NCBI RefSeq assembly: GCF_001997295.1
Contig: NZ_CP019605.1
Span: forward strand, 1,674,001-1,738,000
Direction: 5' to 3'
Length of the DNA stretch: 64,000 bases
DNA from: Tessaracoccus flavus
Lineage (GTDB): Bacteria > Actinomycetota > Actinomycetes > Propionibacteriales > Propionibacteriaceae
Under the pieces are notes generated by a model. That model was not told the origin of the DNA. It saw only the letters and a list, made by a program, of their open reading frames with translations, and made no database searches. Below are positions 7,745 to 15,970 of this stretch, piece by piece. The position numbers were made by a program, and so were the translations under genes. The stretch's first letter is position 1. Each line of letters begins with the position of its first letter.

Positions 7745-8826
7745 CTACACCGCCACAAGCGTCGGGCCTAGCCAGGTGTCCACCAGCTCGTCGACGACGG
7801 CGTCCTCCTGCGGGGAGGCGTCGATGAGGCGGTTGTCGGGCTCGAGGCGCTCGGCCCAGTCGGCGCCCACCTCCTCGGCCACCTCGGCGCTGTGGCGGTG
7901 TCGTCGGATGGTGAGCTGGTCGACGCGCTTGGCGTCCAGGTCGCCGTCGGCCTTGACTGCGGTGGGGTCGAGGAGACGCACCAGCTCGGCGAACGATTCA
8001 CGTGATCCGTTGTGCGGGGTGGCGGACGCGAGGATGAGGGCGTCGGCCTGCGGCGCGAGGATGCTGGCCAGGCGGTTGTTGAGGGTGGCGGTGTTGGTGA
8101 CGTTGTGCGACTCGTCGATGACGACGGCGTCCCAGTGGTGGCGGCGCAGATCGTGGACGAAGCGCTCCTGCTTCAGCGTGTCGATGGAGATGATGACGCG
8201 GCGGAAGTAGGAGAACGGATTGCGGTTGGCGGGCAGCTTCTGCTTGACGCGGGCCACACCTTGGGAGTCGAGGCGCACGAACGGGATGGCGAAGCGGCTC
8301 CACATCTCGTGCTGCATCTGCTCCAGCACGTGTCGCGGGGTGACCACCAGGATCCGCTCCCCGCGGCCGCGGCGGATGAGCTCGGAGAGGATCATGCCGA
8401 TCTCGAGCGTCTTGCCGAGGCCGACGGCGTCGGCGAGCAGAATGCGGGGCCGCAGCGTCGCGGGGTCGAGGGCCTTCGCGACGGCCTTGTGCTGGTAGCC
8501 GAGCTGGCGGGCGAGCATGCGGGGCGAGACGGTGAGCGAATCGTCGCTGAGGGGGACGGCGGTCTTGCGGAGCGTGGACTCCACCCAGAGGCGGGAGCGG
8601 CGGTACTTGGGTGAGTCGTCGGCGCGGACTTCAGTGTCGCGGGGGTCGTTGAGCTTGATCCGGTCCAGCGAGGGTAGAAGACGGCGTCCTGGCCGCGGAC
8701 CAGATCCGAGAGACCCTGGGCGTTGAGGACCGGTCCGTCGGACGACTCGTCCACCGAGGTGATCAGCCAGTCCTCGTCACGCACCACGACGACGTTGCCG
8801 GGTGCGAAGGTATCGGTGCTACTCAT
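7745..8826 (-). pseudogene. SNF2/HepA-type helicase, frameshifted and 3'-truncated
   Basis: The gene opens at ATG 8826 (FAPGNVVVVRDEDWLITSVD) and is in frame to VFYP near 8670. There a missing base moves the continuation (DRIKLNDPRD...YRRSRLWVESTLRK) into another frame, which then runs to 7745. Helicase motifs are present: LLADAVGLGKTLEIGMI (motif I), VVIDESHN (motif II, DESH), LILASATPHNGS (motif III). The protein ends at WLGPTLVAV, before the helicase C-lobe, whereas intact members are around 1000 residues. Such SNF2 proteins occur in defence islands, sometimes beside DUF1998 helicases, which fits the neighbouring fragment; no specific defence system can be named. Confidence 0.8.
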
Positions 8827-8934
8827 CGTGTCGCAGCCTATCGGCTGGGATGGTCACGCTGCGTGAGGGCGATCAGAGTGTGCAACACCCGAGCAGGCAT
8901 GGCCGAGCCCCCACCCAGACTGTAGACCGAGTCC

Positions 8935-8945
8935 TAGCATTGCTA
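8935..8945. promoter_or_regulatory. Candidate FitA operator palindrome
   Basis: The perfect inverted repeat TAGCA-T-TGCTA lies 14 bases before the antitoxin start and just before the AAGGAGG ribosome site. RHH antitoxins of the FitA/VapB type autoregulate through palindromes placed like this. The role is inferred from position and symmetry only. Confidence 0.45.
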
Positions 8946-8959
8946 TCAAGGAGGAAGCC

Positions 8960-9196
8960 ATGAGCAGTCTGACGATCCGCCAGTTGAACGAACACACCCA
9001 CGCCCGGTTGCGGGGTCGGGCGGCCAAGCATGGTCGATCGGTCGAGGCCGAGGTGCGCGCAATCCTAGATGCCGCCGTCGACCTTCCGGACGAGAACATC
9101 CTCCTCGCACTGCACACCGCCATCTCCGAGGTGGGGGGAGTCGAGCTGCAGGTGCCAGTCCGAGATGATCTTCCGCGCCCGGTCGACCTCTCGTGA
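8960..9196 (+). CDS. FitA/VapB-type ribbon-helix-helix antitoxin
   Basis: 78 residues. The N-terminal MSSLTIRQLNEHTHARLRGR, then HGRSVEAEVRAIL, is the classic FitA-type RHH domain (a beta strand with alternating residues and two helices), followed by a C-terminal tail that would wrap the toxin. A strong AAGGAGGAA site lies 7 bases upstream. The stop overlaps the toxin start by 4 bases (GTGA), so the two are translationally coupled. The pair binds its own promoter, and the antitoxin inhibits the PIN nuclease. Confidence 0.85.
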   Translation: MSSLTIRQLNEHTHARLRGRAAKHGRSVEAEVRAILDAAVDLPDENILLALHTAISEVGGVELQVPVRDDLPRPVDLS

Positions 9197-9621
9197 TCAT
9201 CGCCGACACGGACGTCGTCTCCGAGTTCATGAAGGACACCCCCGAGGCGAGCGTCATGGCGTGGGCGCGGGACTTGGCGGCGTCGGACCTCACCATCAGT
9301 GTGGTGACCGTCGAGGAGATCGTTCGTGGCCTTGGACGGCTCCCTGCCGGTCGTCGACGCAAGGACCTCGAGGCCCGATGGAACACACTTGTCAGTGCCT
9401 TTGCCGATGCGATCGCCGTGTACGACGTGACGGCGGCGAGAGCCACGGCCCGCCTCCTTGTCGACGGCCTCACCCAAGGGCGCACGATGTCCCTGGCCGA
9501 TGCGCAGATCGCCGGAATCTGCCTCGCTAACGGAGCCACCCTGGCCACGAGGAACGTCAAGGACTTCCCACATGTGTCGGATCTGACAGTTGTGAACCCC
9601 TTCGACGCCGATCATCTCTAG
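9193..9621 (+). CDS. FitB/VapC-type PIN-domain toxin
   Basis: 142 residues from GTG 9193, overlapping the antitoxin stop. PIN-domain acidic residues are in place: Asp in IADTDVVSEF (near residue 5), Glu in VTVEEIVRGL (near 43), and Asp in SLADAQIAGI (near 104), plus the late ATRNVKDFP motif. It is expected to be a metal-dependent RNase that stops translation when released from the antitoxin. FitAB/VapBC loci are commonly acquired horizontally, which fits the surrounding fragment-rich region. Confidence 0.9.
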   Translation: MIIADTDVVSEFMKDTPEASVMAWARDLAASDLTISVVTVEEIVRGLGRLPAGRRRKDLEARWNTLVSAFADAIAVYDVTAARATARLLVDGLTQGRTMSLADAQIAGICLANGATLATRNVKDFPHVSDLTVVNPFDADHL

Positions 9622-9725
9622 CGCGTCGGCCGCGGGTCCGCACTCCCTTCGCCTCGCGGCGCTGTGCTCTCAGGCTGAAGCGGAAGTGGGAACGTTCGAC
9701 AACGGTGGGCGGGTCGAACTGGCAC

Positions 9726-10259
9726 TCAGGAGTTGTGCCAGCGCAGCGGAACGCCCGCACGCCGGTCCCCCGCAGCCGCCCAGGCGCCGGGCGCAAGGAT
9801 GACCGCCACCATAAAGGCGATGCCGCTGACCGCCTGCAGTGGGACCGCCCACGGCGAGTGGTCGCCGCCACTGATGAGGTATGTGTCGGCCAGCGCCATC
9901 CCCGGTCCGAAGCTGGCAACGGTATGGCCGAGCTCACCCAGCGCCAGCAGCGCCAGGTACAGAACCAGGACCATCCGAGGCTCAGGTTCCGGCCGCGCCC
10001 AGGTGCGAGCCAGCAACGCGCTCGCGACGATGGGCCCCACCGTCAGGATGGTCACCACCGACGGCACACCCATGGACTCCCCCGCGGCCTCGACGTCGGC
10101 GTAGATTTGGGCGAGGTCGGCACCTGGCGCGGCCGCGAGCGGGTTGAGCACCAGAATCTGGAAGGCAGCGAACACCGCGTAGGCGAAGACCGCAACGGTG
10201 CCAGCAACGGCGACGGTCCGGGCCCTCCGACGGAGGCTCGCTCTCACCGATCGGCCCAT
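9726..10259 (-). CDS. Hypothetical four-helix membrane protein
   Basis: 177 residues, taking ATG 10259 because a GGGGGAG ribosome site sits just upstream; the longer frame from 10376 adds a basic, non-conserved-looking stretch. Four hydrophobic segments are visible at about residues 16-40, 65-87, 101-122 and 137-158, separated by short loops; the chain ends in AGVPLRWHNS. There is no recognised motif. It stands alone between the toxin-antitoxin pair and the cellulase, transcribed in the same direction as the cellulase about 150 bases downstream of it. Confidence 0.65.
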   Translation of the reverse strand: MGRSVRASLRRRARTVAVAGTVAVFAYAVFAAFQILVLNPLAAAPGADLAQIYADVEAAGESMGVPSVVTILTVGPIVASALLARTWARPEPEPRMVLVLYLALLALGELGHTVASFGPGMALADTYLISGGDHSPWAVPLQAVSGIAFMVAVILAPGAWAAAGDRRAGVPLRWHNS

Positions 10260-10409
10260 ATCCCAGTCTCCCCCGTTGTCCTCGATGTCATCGGCCGGAA
10301 GTATACGTTCGCGGCGCTGGACACCGGGGCGCCGGGCTCGCCGTCGGGCAAACACGACGGAGGGGGCACCAGACATCGTCTGGCACCCCCTCCCTCGGTG
10401 GGCCCTGGA

Positions 10410-11960
10410 CTACTCGGAGGTGCAGGGCTTCCCGTCAACCCAGAACAGCCACGGCTCCGTTGCGCCGCCCTTGGCGGAGACCACGACCGACGGTGCACGT
10501 GAGGTGATGCTCACATCCACACCGTCCTGGGTCGAGGTGCCGCGGCTGACGTTGTTGATCCGTTGGTCGTCGCGCCACACGTACGAAAGCGTCCACTCAG
10601 GCGACGGAGAGGTCACGGTGACCTTCGCGGCGAACGCCTTGCCCTTGCCCTTGGCGTCCCACACCACGTGGCACTCCTGAGGCTTCAGCTCCGGGGAGGC
10701 GAACTCGATCAGCTCCCTGGCCTGCTCGACGAACCACTGCCCTGCGGGCGGGTCCTGCATACCGCGTTCCGGATCCAGCGGGCCCTCGGTGCCTCGGTAG
10801 CACTGGCCGTCGGACTCGCCCGGCACCTTGATCCACAGGAAGGCGTCCACGAGCGGGATGCCGGTCGTGGTCGTGGGACGGGCGCCGGCGCCGCGATCCG
10901 GCGGGTTGCACCAGTCCTCGTGGGTGCTGCCGTACTTGTTCTCGTGGTCCCACGGCCCGATGCCGTTGCGGCTCGTGTCGATCACGAAATGAGTCGACGG
11001 CTCCACGTTGCCCAGGATCAACGCGTAGCGCGAGTCGATGCCCGACGTGTTCAGCGCAGGGTCCGGGTTGTCGGCCGACCACTCGCCGTAGTTGGACATC
11101 GTGACGCCTTCCCAGTCAGTTGCCGGTCCGCCGTTCCAGTACTGGTCGCCGCAGTTGGCGAAGTCGCCCGGGGCCACCTCGGTGGCGTAGGCGATGCACG
11201 ATGAGATCCACGTGCCGTAGGCCACCTGGTTGGCGGTGAACTGGTAGTTGGACGCGTTGAGGAAGAACCCCGTCGCGTTCTGCACCCCGGCCTTCACGAG
11301 CCGGTCGGAGATCTCGCGGACGTTGAGCCAGGCCGACGACGTCCCGTCGAGGTACACGTCGGTGCCCTCCAGCGCCTCGAACGCGTCGACGGCGTAGTTG
11401 AGCTGCTCGAAGCGATCAGACGTCGCCGTCGTCGCGTCGAGTTCCGTAGGCTGGCACCACTCGACCTGGCCGTCGAGCGTCGTGTAATGAGGGATGACGC
11501 CAAGGCCGTCGGGCTCAAGGAGCACCGTGGCAGGTCGGTCGCCGATCCCGGCCGCGAACCCGTCGATCCAGGCCGTGTAGGCCTCGGTGTCGAGCGCACC
11601 TCCCGACGAGTACTGGGCGCAGTCGCGGAACGGGAGGTTGTACGCGACGAGCACGGGCATCTCGCCACGCGCCTCGGCGGCGGTGACCACCTCGTCGACG
11701 GCGATCCGCACCTCCTCCGGAGTGCCCTTCGTGAACCAGTCGGCCGACGGGATGCTTCCGAGGAGTTGCGCGTCGGCGCGAGCCTGACCGCTCAGCTTCT
11801 GGGCCGCCTCGAGCGTGGTGCTGTAGGGGTTGAGGTAGAGGTCCGAGCCGGCGAGCCCGTCGGTGGGACCGGAGGCCTGGGCGGGCAGGGCCAGAAGCGT
11901 TGCTGCCAACCCGCTGAGCGCAAGCGCTCTCCATCGGGATGAGGATGAAACAGATGACAT
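10410..11960 (-). CDS. Secreted glycoside hydrolase family 6 (cellulase)
   Basis: 516 residues. A Sec signal peptide (residues 1 to about 30, ending ALPAQASG) precedes a GH6 catalytic domain. Both family signatures are visible: LVAYNLPFRDCAQYSSGG (about residue 105) and the catalytic-acid motif VLLEPDGLG (about residue 147). Disulfide cysteines and the KVPGESDGQC motif before the domain end are as in actinobacterial GH6 enzymes. The last about 85 residues run from a Cys to a Cys (ECHVVWDAKGKGKAF...DGKPCTSE) with CBM2-like strand spacing, joined by a short linker (about 20 residues) rather than a long Ser/Thr/Pro one. It would cleave cellulose to cellobiose outside the cell. Two CelR/CebR-type operators lie upstream. 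Confidence 0.92.
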   Translation of the reverse strand: MSSVSSSSRWRALALSGLAATLLALPAQASGPTDGLAGSDLYLNPYSTTLEAAQKLSGQARADAQLLGSIPSADWFTKGTPEEVRIAVDEVVTAAEARGEMPVLVAYNLPFRDCAQYSSGGALDTEAYTAWIDGFAAGIGDRPATVLLEPDGLGVIPHYTTLDGQVEWCQPTELDATTATSDRFEQLNYAVDAFEALEGTDVYLDGTSSAWLNVREISDRLVKAGVQNATGFFLNASNYQFTANQVAYGTWISSCIAYATEVAPGDFANCGDQYWNGGPATDWEGVTMSNYGEWSADNPDPALNTSGIDSRYALILGNVEPSTHFVIDTSRNGIGPWDHENKYGSTHEDWCNPPDRGAGARPTTTTGIPLVDAFLWIKVPGESDGQCYRGTEGPLDPERGMQDPPAGQWFVEQARELIEFASPELKPQECHVVWDAKGKGKAFAAKVTVTSPSPEWTLSYVWRDDQRINNVSRGTSTQDGVDVSITSRAPSVVVSAKGGATEPWLFWVDGKPCTSE

Positions 11961-12016
11961 GTGACTCCCTTAGTCGTCATTGACTTCTGTGCAGTGAGCA
12001 CAGACACGTGCGGGCC

Positions 12017-12030
12017 TGAGAGCGCTCTCA
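12017..12030. promoter_or_regulatory. CelR/CebR-like operator 1
   Basis: TGAGAGCGCTCTCA is a perfect 14-bp palindrome, 57 bases upstream of the cellulase start. It differs at two symmetric positions from the CelR/CebR consensus TGGGAGCGCTCCCA known from Thermobifida and Streptomyces. LacI-family CelR/CebR repressors leave such sites when bound to cellobiose. No LacI regulator is encoded in the window. Confidence 0.75.
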
Positions 12031-12056
12031 CGCTCCGCACAAGGCCTAGCCTTCCG

Positions 12057-12070
12057 TGAGAGCGCTCTCG
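12057..12070. promoter_or_regulatory. CelR/CebR-like operator 2
   Basis: TGAGAGCGCTCTCG repeats the first site with a single mismatch, 40 bases further upstream (about four helical turns centre to centre), so two repressor dimers could bind on the same DNA face. Confidence 0.7.
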
Positions 12071-12211
12071 TGTCAAGGGCGAACGACAAACCGGTCGCAC
12101 GCCACTGAACTGGCACGGGCTGTTTGACCCCCGGGCTTGACGTACGTTGGGTAGGCAAGGACTCCGGGTCGGTTCTCGATTTGCGCGTGAGGGGCTGAGG
12201 GTTGTCACTCG

Positions 12212-12238
12212 AGGTGCGGAGGCGGCGGCCTCGCACCT
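12212..12238. repeat. Dispersed hairpin repeat, copy 1
   Basis: AGGTGCG(g)AGGC - GGCG - GCCTCGCACCT forms an 11-bp stem. On the opposite strand it shares ATCAGGT(G/C)CGAGGCCGCCG with the copy at 17324-17360. The 370 bases between the cellulase and the acetyltransferase otherwise hold only the two operators and no gene. Confidence 0.6.
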
Positions 12239-12331
12239 GATCTCAACGTGGTGGCGCTGTGTGGGCTGAACCGGAAGACCTACCTGCAGACAACGACGGA
12301 CGGGTCCCCCTGAAGACTTCGGACGTGACGG

Positions 12332-12790
12332 TCACGGATCGACGTGCGGCTGGCGGAAACCCCACACGTCGCGCAACCACCGCGGCACGAACTCATCCAA
12401 CGCCTTCTCCAACTCGCCGCCCGCCTCGTCGTCCACCACCCACCACGACGTGAGCACGTCGGTCCCCGGCGGGCAGTCGTCCTCCGGCGGATCGAGATAG
12501 ACGCAGCCAAGCAGCCGATCCTCCCCCTCTGGCAGAACCGCGTAATTGAACGTCTCCTTCGCGGCGATCTCCGCCTCGTGTCGCGCCAGATCAGCTTGGT
12601 CCTCCTCCCGAGTCATTGTCGCCAGCGGCCACCCCCAGGCCTCGCCGTACTTCTCCCACAGCCGCTCCCGCGAGCCCATGACCGCGGGATAGTCGATGTC
12701 GATGTCCGACTCACGAATCGGACGCAGGTGATGCCCGGTGGGTAGGTCCACCCGGGACGGCGGTTCGACTTCGGCGGGAATCCACGTCAT
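12332..12790 (-). CDS. GNAT-like N-acetyltransferase
   Basis: 152 residues from ATG 12790 (MTWIPAEVEPPSRVDLPTGH); the longer frame from 12829 adds residues without a ribosome site. The core is a degenerate GNAT fold: HHLRPIRESDIDIDYPAVMG at the start, FNYAVLPEGEDRLLGCVYLDP as strands beta4, and a C-terminal WWVVDDEAGGELEKAL helix. Similar proteins are annotated as N-acetyltransferases of unknown substrate. Its first 34 codons are repeated as a dead fragment at 18155-18254, showing that it marks the left edge of the large duplication. Confidence 0.75.
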   Translation of the reverse strand: MTWIPAEVEPPSRVDLPTGHHLRPIRESDIDIDYPAVMGSRERLWEKYGEAWGWPLATMTREEDQADLARHEAEIAAKETFNYAVLPEGEDRLLGCVYLDPPEDDCPPGTDVLTSWWVVDDEAGGELEKALDEFVPRWLRDVWGFRQPHVDP

Positions 12791-12956
12791 GCCATATTCT
12801 CCCCCGGTGCCCGTCTCCGCGCTGCGCACACACGCAGAACGCCCGAGGACATGTGCACCCCAGCCCCTGCGGCCACGCGGGGAGGTCGCCTCGTCTAACG
12901 CCGTTGTTGACCTGGTTAGGGTGTATCAGGTCTGATGGTTGACAATCCGGCGCCGG

Positions 12957-12993
12957 CGTTTGCTAAAGTAAACACTACCTTTGCAAATGCAAA
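12957..12993 (+). promoter_or_regulatory. Promoter/operator of VWA gene, copy 1
   Basis: GTTTGCTAAAGTAAAC (12958-12973) is an imperfect palindrome, followed by TTTGCAAATGCAAA (12980-12993). By alignment with copy 2, a weak -10 (TACCTT, 12977-12982) falls between them. The AT-rich stretch stands out against the GC-rich surroundings. It is a plausible binding site for the HTH protein of the cassette. Confidence 0.6.
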
Positions 12994-13019
12994 TTAATTC
13001 CGACGAGAGGAGCGAGTGA

Positions 13020-15020
13020 ATGACTCGCCGCCACCTTCTGTCCGCCGCCGCGGCCCTCGCGCTCGCTGCCGCCAGCGTCGCGCCCGTTGCCGCCGATGAG
13101 TCGCTGGCCCCCGAGCAGACCAAGGTTGTGTTGGTGCTTGACGCGTCCGCATCGATGAACGAGCCCGATCCTTCCGGCGTCACCAAGCTCGAAGCCGCCA
13201 AGACCGCCCTCATCGGGGCGCTGGGATCGCTGCCTGAGGACGCCGACGTGGGTCTGCGCGTCTACGGGGCCACCGTCGACGGCCCCGGCCGGACCCCGGC
13301 GGAGTGCGCCGACTCTCAACTCGTCCACCCGATCGAACCCCTCGACGAGCAGGGCCTCACTGCCGCCATCCAGTCTTTCGATGCGGTCGGTGAGACCCCC
13401 ATCGCCTACTCGCTATTGGAGGCGGCCAAGGATCTGGGCCCCGACGGTAAGCGACACATCATCCTCGTCTCCGACGGCGAGGAGCGCTGCGTCCCCGACC
13501 CGTGCGTCGCGATCCAGGACATCAGCGACGCCGGGATCGGGCTGCAGATCGACACCGTCGGCTTCGGCGTCGGTGATGCGGCGCGCGAACAGTTGAAGTG
13601 CATCGCCGAAGCGGGGGCCGGCACCTACTACGACGCTGCCGACGCCGGAACGTTGACCACCACACTGACCACCCTCTCCACCCGCACAGCGCGCCCGTTC
13701 ACGGTGCAGGGCACCCCCGTCGAGGGCACACCCACGCCGGAAGCCGCCCCCCTCCTGGAGGTGGGGCAGTACGTGGACACCTCCGCCTCGTCCACCCAGG
13801 GCACGACGACCAAGTACTACCGCGTCCCACGCACCCAGCCCGGCTCCACGATCCGCGTGAGCATGATCGGCCGCCTGCCTACCGCCAAGGACGGGGTCAA
13901 CCGAGGACGGTGGGATTGGCGCCTATCGACGCCCGACGGTATCGAGTGTTCGAGCCGCTGGGCCCTGGCAGACGACAGGCAACGACTGGGTGTGATCGCC
14001 ACCGGCACCGTCGTCGCCGTGCAACTTGACCCGCGGGCTCAGCAGCCCACCAAGAGCGCGGAAGCCTGCGCCGAGGCCGAGGAGCTGATCTACGAGGTGA
14101 CACGCGCCAAGGCCAAGACCGCGGCGACCACCGATGTCGAGATCCGGGTCACAGAAGAGGCCCCGGCCGCCGATGCCGCCTCACTTCCCGATGGCGTCTC
14201 GTCCGTGCCCACGAGCAACGCCGACCAGCTGACCTCCCCAGCCTCGGGGACGCCTGTGAACGTCGTTGGCGGTGCAAGCTTCAACGACGCCCTGGCCGTC
14301 GAGCCCGGTACCTACGTGACGGACATCGTCCCCGGCGAACTGGTGCTGTTCAAGACCCACGTCGGCTGGGGGCAGGAGGCGATCCTCGCAGTCGACGGAC
14401 CGGACCCGACGTTCGCGCCGCTCCAGGGTCTGGGGCCCAACGACTGGATGAGCGTCGCCGGCAACGTCTATGCCCCCGACCTCAGCCAGATGGACTCCCT
14501 CGAAGCGCAGAACGCCGCGAGGTACCGCGTCATGGAGGGTGGTTTTGACCGCCAAGGCAGCCCCGACATTAACCAGGTTCCGCAGGTGAACTTCCGCAAC
14601 CGGTGGGATTCGCCCCGCATGTACTTCTCGAACAGCGACGGCTTCGCGATGGCAGGCGACTACTACTTCGCCGTCGGCCTCGGGGAACTCCGCGATGAGA
14701 AGCTCCGCGGCGTTCCTGTACCGATCACCTTCTCCATCGCAGTCACCGGCGAGGTGCAGGGAGCGCCGGAGTATGTCGAGGCCGACGCTGAGCCACGTCC
14801 CTCCCCCACCGACGAGCCGACCCCCAGCTCGGAGCCCACGCCGGAGCCGACGGAGGCGGCCACGGCGACTGAGATCCCCGCCGATCCGACCGACGATGGC
14901 ACCGACGAGCCTGCCGCAGAGGCAGAGCCCTCTGGCTCGGCGCTGCCGCTCATCGGCGGGGCGCTGCTCGTCGTCGGAGCCGTGGGCGCCGGGGTCTACG
15001 CCGTCATGCGCCGTCGTTAG
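13020..15020 (+). CDS. Secreted, membrane-anchored VWA-domain protein (copy 1)
   Basis: 666 residues. A signal peptide covers residues 1-26 (LLSAAAALALAAA). A von Willebrand factor A domain follows at about 34-215 with the metal-binding MIDAS intact: D41-x-S43-x-S45 in LDASASMNEPD, the following Thr loop near TKLEAAKTAL, and the Asp of VSDGEERC. The remainder (about 220-600) is a beta-rich ectodomain of unknown type, in two parts, with the motifs VGQYVD, YYRVPRTQPGSTIRVSM and PQVNFRNRWDSPRMYF. A Pro/Glu/Thr linker (600-635) and one C-terminal helix (LPLIGGALLVVGAVG) ending in RRR anchor it to the membrane. The stop overlaps that of the convergent kinase gene (TTAG). It should bind a ligand or partner at the cell surface; substrate unknown. 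Confidence 0.85.
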   Translation: MTRRHLLSAAAALALAAASVAPVAADESLAPEQTKVVLVLDASASMNEPDPSGVTKLEAAKTALIGALGSLPEDADVGLRVYGATVDGPGRTPAECADSQLVHPIEPLDEQGLTAAIQSFDAVGETPIAYSLLEAAKDLGPDGKRHIILVSDGEERCVPDPCVAIQDISDAGIGLQIDTVGFGVGDAAREQLKCIAEAGAGTYYDAADAGTLTTTLTTLSTRTARPFTVQGTPVEGTPTPEAAPLLEVGQYVDTSASSTQGTTTKYYRVPRTQPGSTIRVSMIGRLPTAKDGVNRGRWDWRLSTPDGIECSSRWALADDRQRLGVIATGTVVAVQLDPRAQQPTKSAEACAEAEELIYEVTRAKAKTAATTDVEIRVTEEAPAADAASLPDGVSSVPTSNADQLTSPASGTPVNVVGGASFNDALAVEPGTYVTDIVPGELVLFKTHVGWGQEAILAVDGPDPTFAPLQGLGPNDWMSVAGNVYAPDLSQMDSLEAQNAARYRVMEGGFDRQGSPDINQVPQVNFRNRWDSPRMYFSNSDGFAMAGDYYFAVGLGELRDEKLRGVPVPITFSIAVTGEVQGAPEYVEADAEPRPSPTDEPTPSSEPTPEPTEAATATEIPADPTDDGTDEPAAEAEPSGSALPLIGGALLVVGAVGAGVYAVMRRR

Positions 15021-15970
15021 AGCAGCAGCAGAAGGATCCCGACGATCATCAGGGCTCCGAAGGATCCGAAGACAACGAGATCACGGCTGTTCAGCCGACG
15101 GTCTGCCCCGTCTGCGTCCGATTCGGATTGGTGGAGCCGCTCCGCTTCGTCGGTGTGCTCCGGCGCGAAGTGGTCGAACACCTCCACCTCACCGGCAGCG
15201 CCGTCGTGCCAGGCGAGCTCCGGCGCCTCAAGCCGCGCGAGGGCGTCGGGAAGCGACATCCTCCGCTGGGGGTCAGGCTCGGTCAGCGCCACGAGGGTGT
15301 CCCACAGCGAGCTCGGCACACCGTTGGGGGCGGCCCCCCGTGCCACGTCCTGGGGCCGCACACCGGTCAGCAGGTGGAGACCGACGCTGCCCAACGAGTA
15401 CGCGTCCGAGGCCGGGGCCGGATCCCCGAGAGCGGCCAACTCGGGCGCGAGATAGCCGGGGGTGCCCGTCACCAGACCGGTCTCGGTGAAGCGGGGGCCG
15501 TCGAGCTCGACGGCGATCCCGAAGTCCGACAGATAGGCGTGCGGCCGTCCCGCGCCGGTGGCGTCGAGGAGGATGTTGGCAGGTTTGACGTCGCGGTGGA
15601 CCAGGCGCCCGTCGTGGACGGCGATCAGCGCGGAGGCGATCTGGCGCAGGATCTCGGCGACGAAGAGTGGTGGGAGGGCGCCGTAGTCGCCCACCAGGGT
15701 GGCCAGCGAGCCGCCGGCGACGATTGGCATCGTGAAGAGCACCCGATCGTCCTCACCCGCCCAGCCGAGGGGCATAAGGACGTGCGGGTGGTGGATCCGA
15801 AGGCTCTGCTCACGCACGAACCTCAGCAGCGACGTGCTGTGCGACTGGCGCAGGATCTTGGCGGCGACCACACGGTTCCGCTTGAGGTCCTCGACCCGCC
15901 ATACGGTGCCCATACCCCCCTCGCCGATGGGCTCGAGGAGGAGATAGCGACCGGCGAACAGCTCAGCCAT
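15017..15970 (-). CDS. Membrane-tethered Ser/Thr protein kinase (copy 1)
   Basis: 317 residues. A complete Hanks-type kinase domain: glycine loop GEGGMGTVW (16-24), catalytic Lys38 (VVAAKIL), HRDVKPANIL (RD kinase), DFG in LSDFGIAVE, and the activation segment ending in GTPGYLAPE. Unusually for the family there is no extracellular sensor; the chain ends in a single hydrophobic helix (LVVFGSFGALMIVGILLLLL), so it is a tail-anchored enzyme facing the cytosol. The start ATG 15970 lies inside the end of the HTH gene (8-base overlap), so they form an operon transcribed toward the VWA gene. Likely substrates are its HTH partner or a cell-envelope target; this is inference. Confidence 0.9.
   Translation of the reverse strand: MAELFAGRYLLLEPIGEGGMGTVWRVEDLKRNRVVAAKILRQSHSTSLLRFVREQSLRIHHPHVLMPLGWAGEDDRVLFTMPIVAGGSLATLVGDYGALPPLFVAEILRQIASALIAVHDGRLVHRDVKPANILLDATGAGRPHAYLSDFGIAVELDGPRFTETGLVTGTPGYLAPELAALGDPAPASDAYSLGSVGLHLLTGVRPQDVARGAAPNGVPSSLWDTLVALTEPDPQRRMSLPDALARLEAPELAWHDGAAGEVEVFDHFAPEHTDEAERLHQSESDADGADRRLNSRDLVVFGSFGALMIVGILLLLL

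Noticed and set aside
7400..8826. A DISARM-type phage defence locus (SNF2 DrmD-like + DUF1998 helicase)
   Set aside because: Only a 45-residue helicase start and a frameshifted, truncated SNF2 gene are present; no DrmB, DrmC or methylase. The SNF2 type cannot be assigned securely.
12241..12330. Short frame VVALCGLNRKTYLQ after the hairpin repeat, possible transposase scrap
   Set aside because: About 20 codons only, with no match to a motif I can name.
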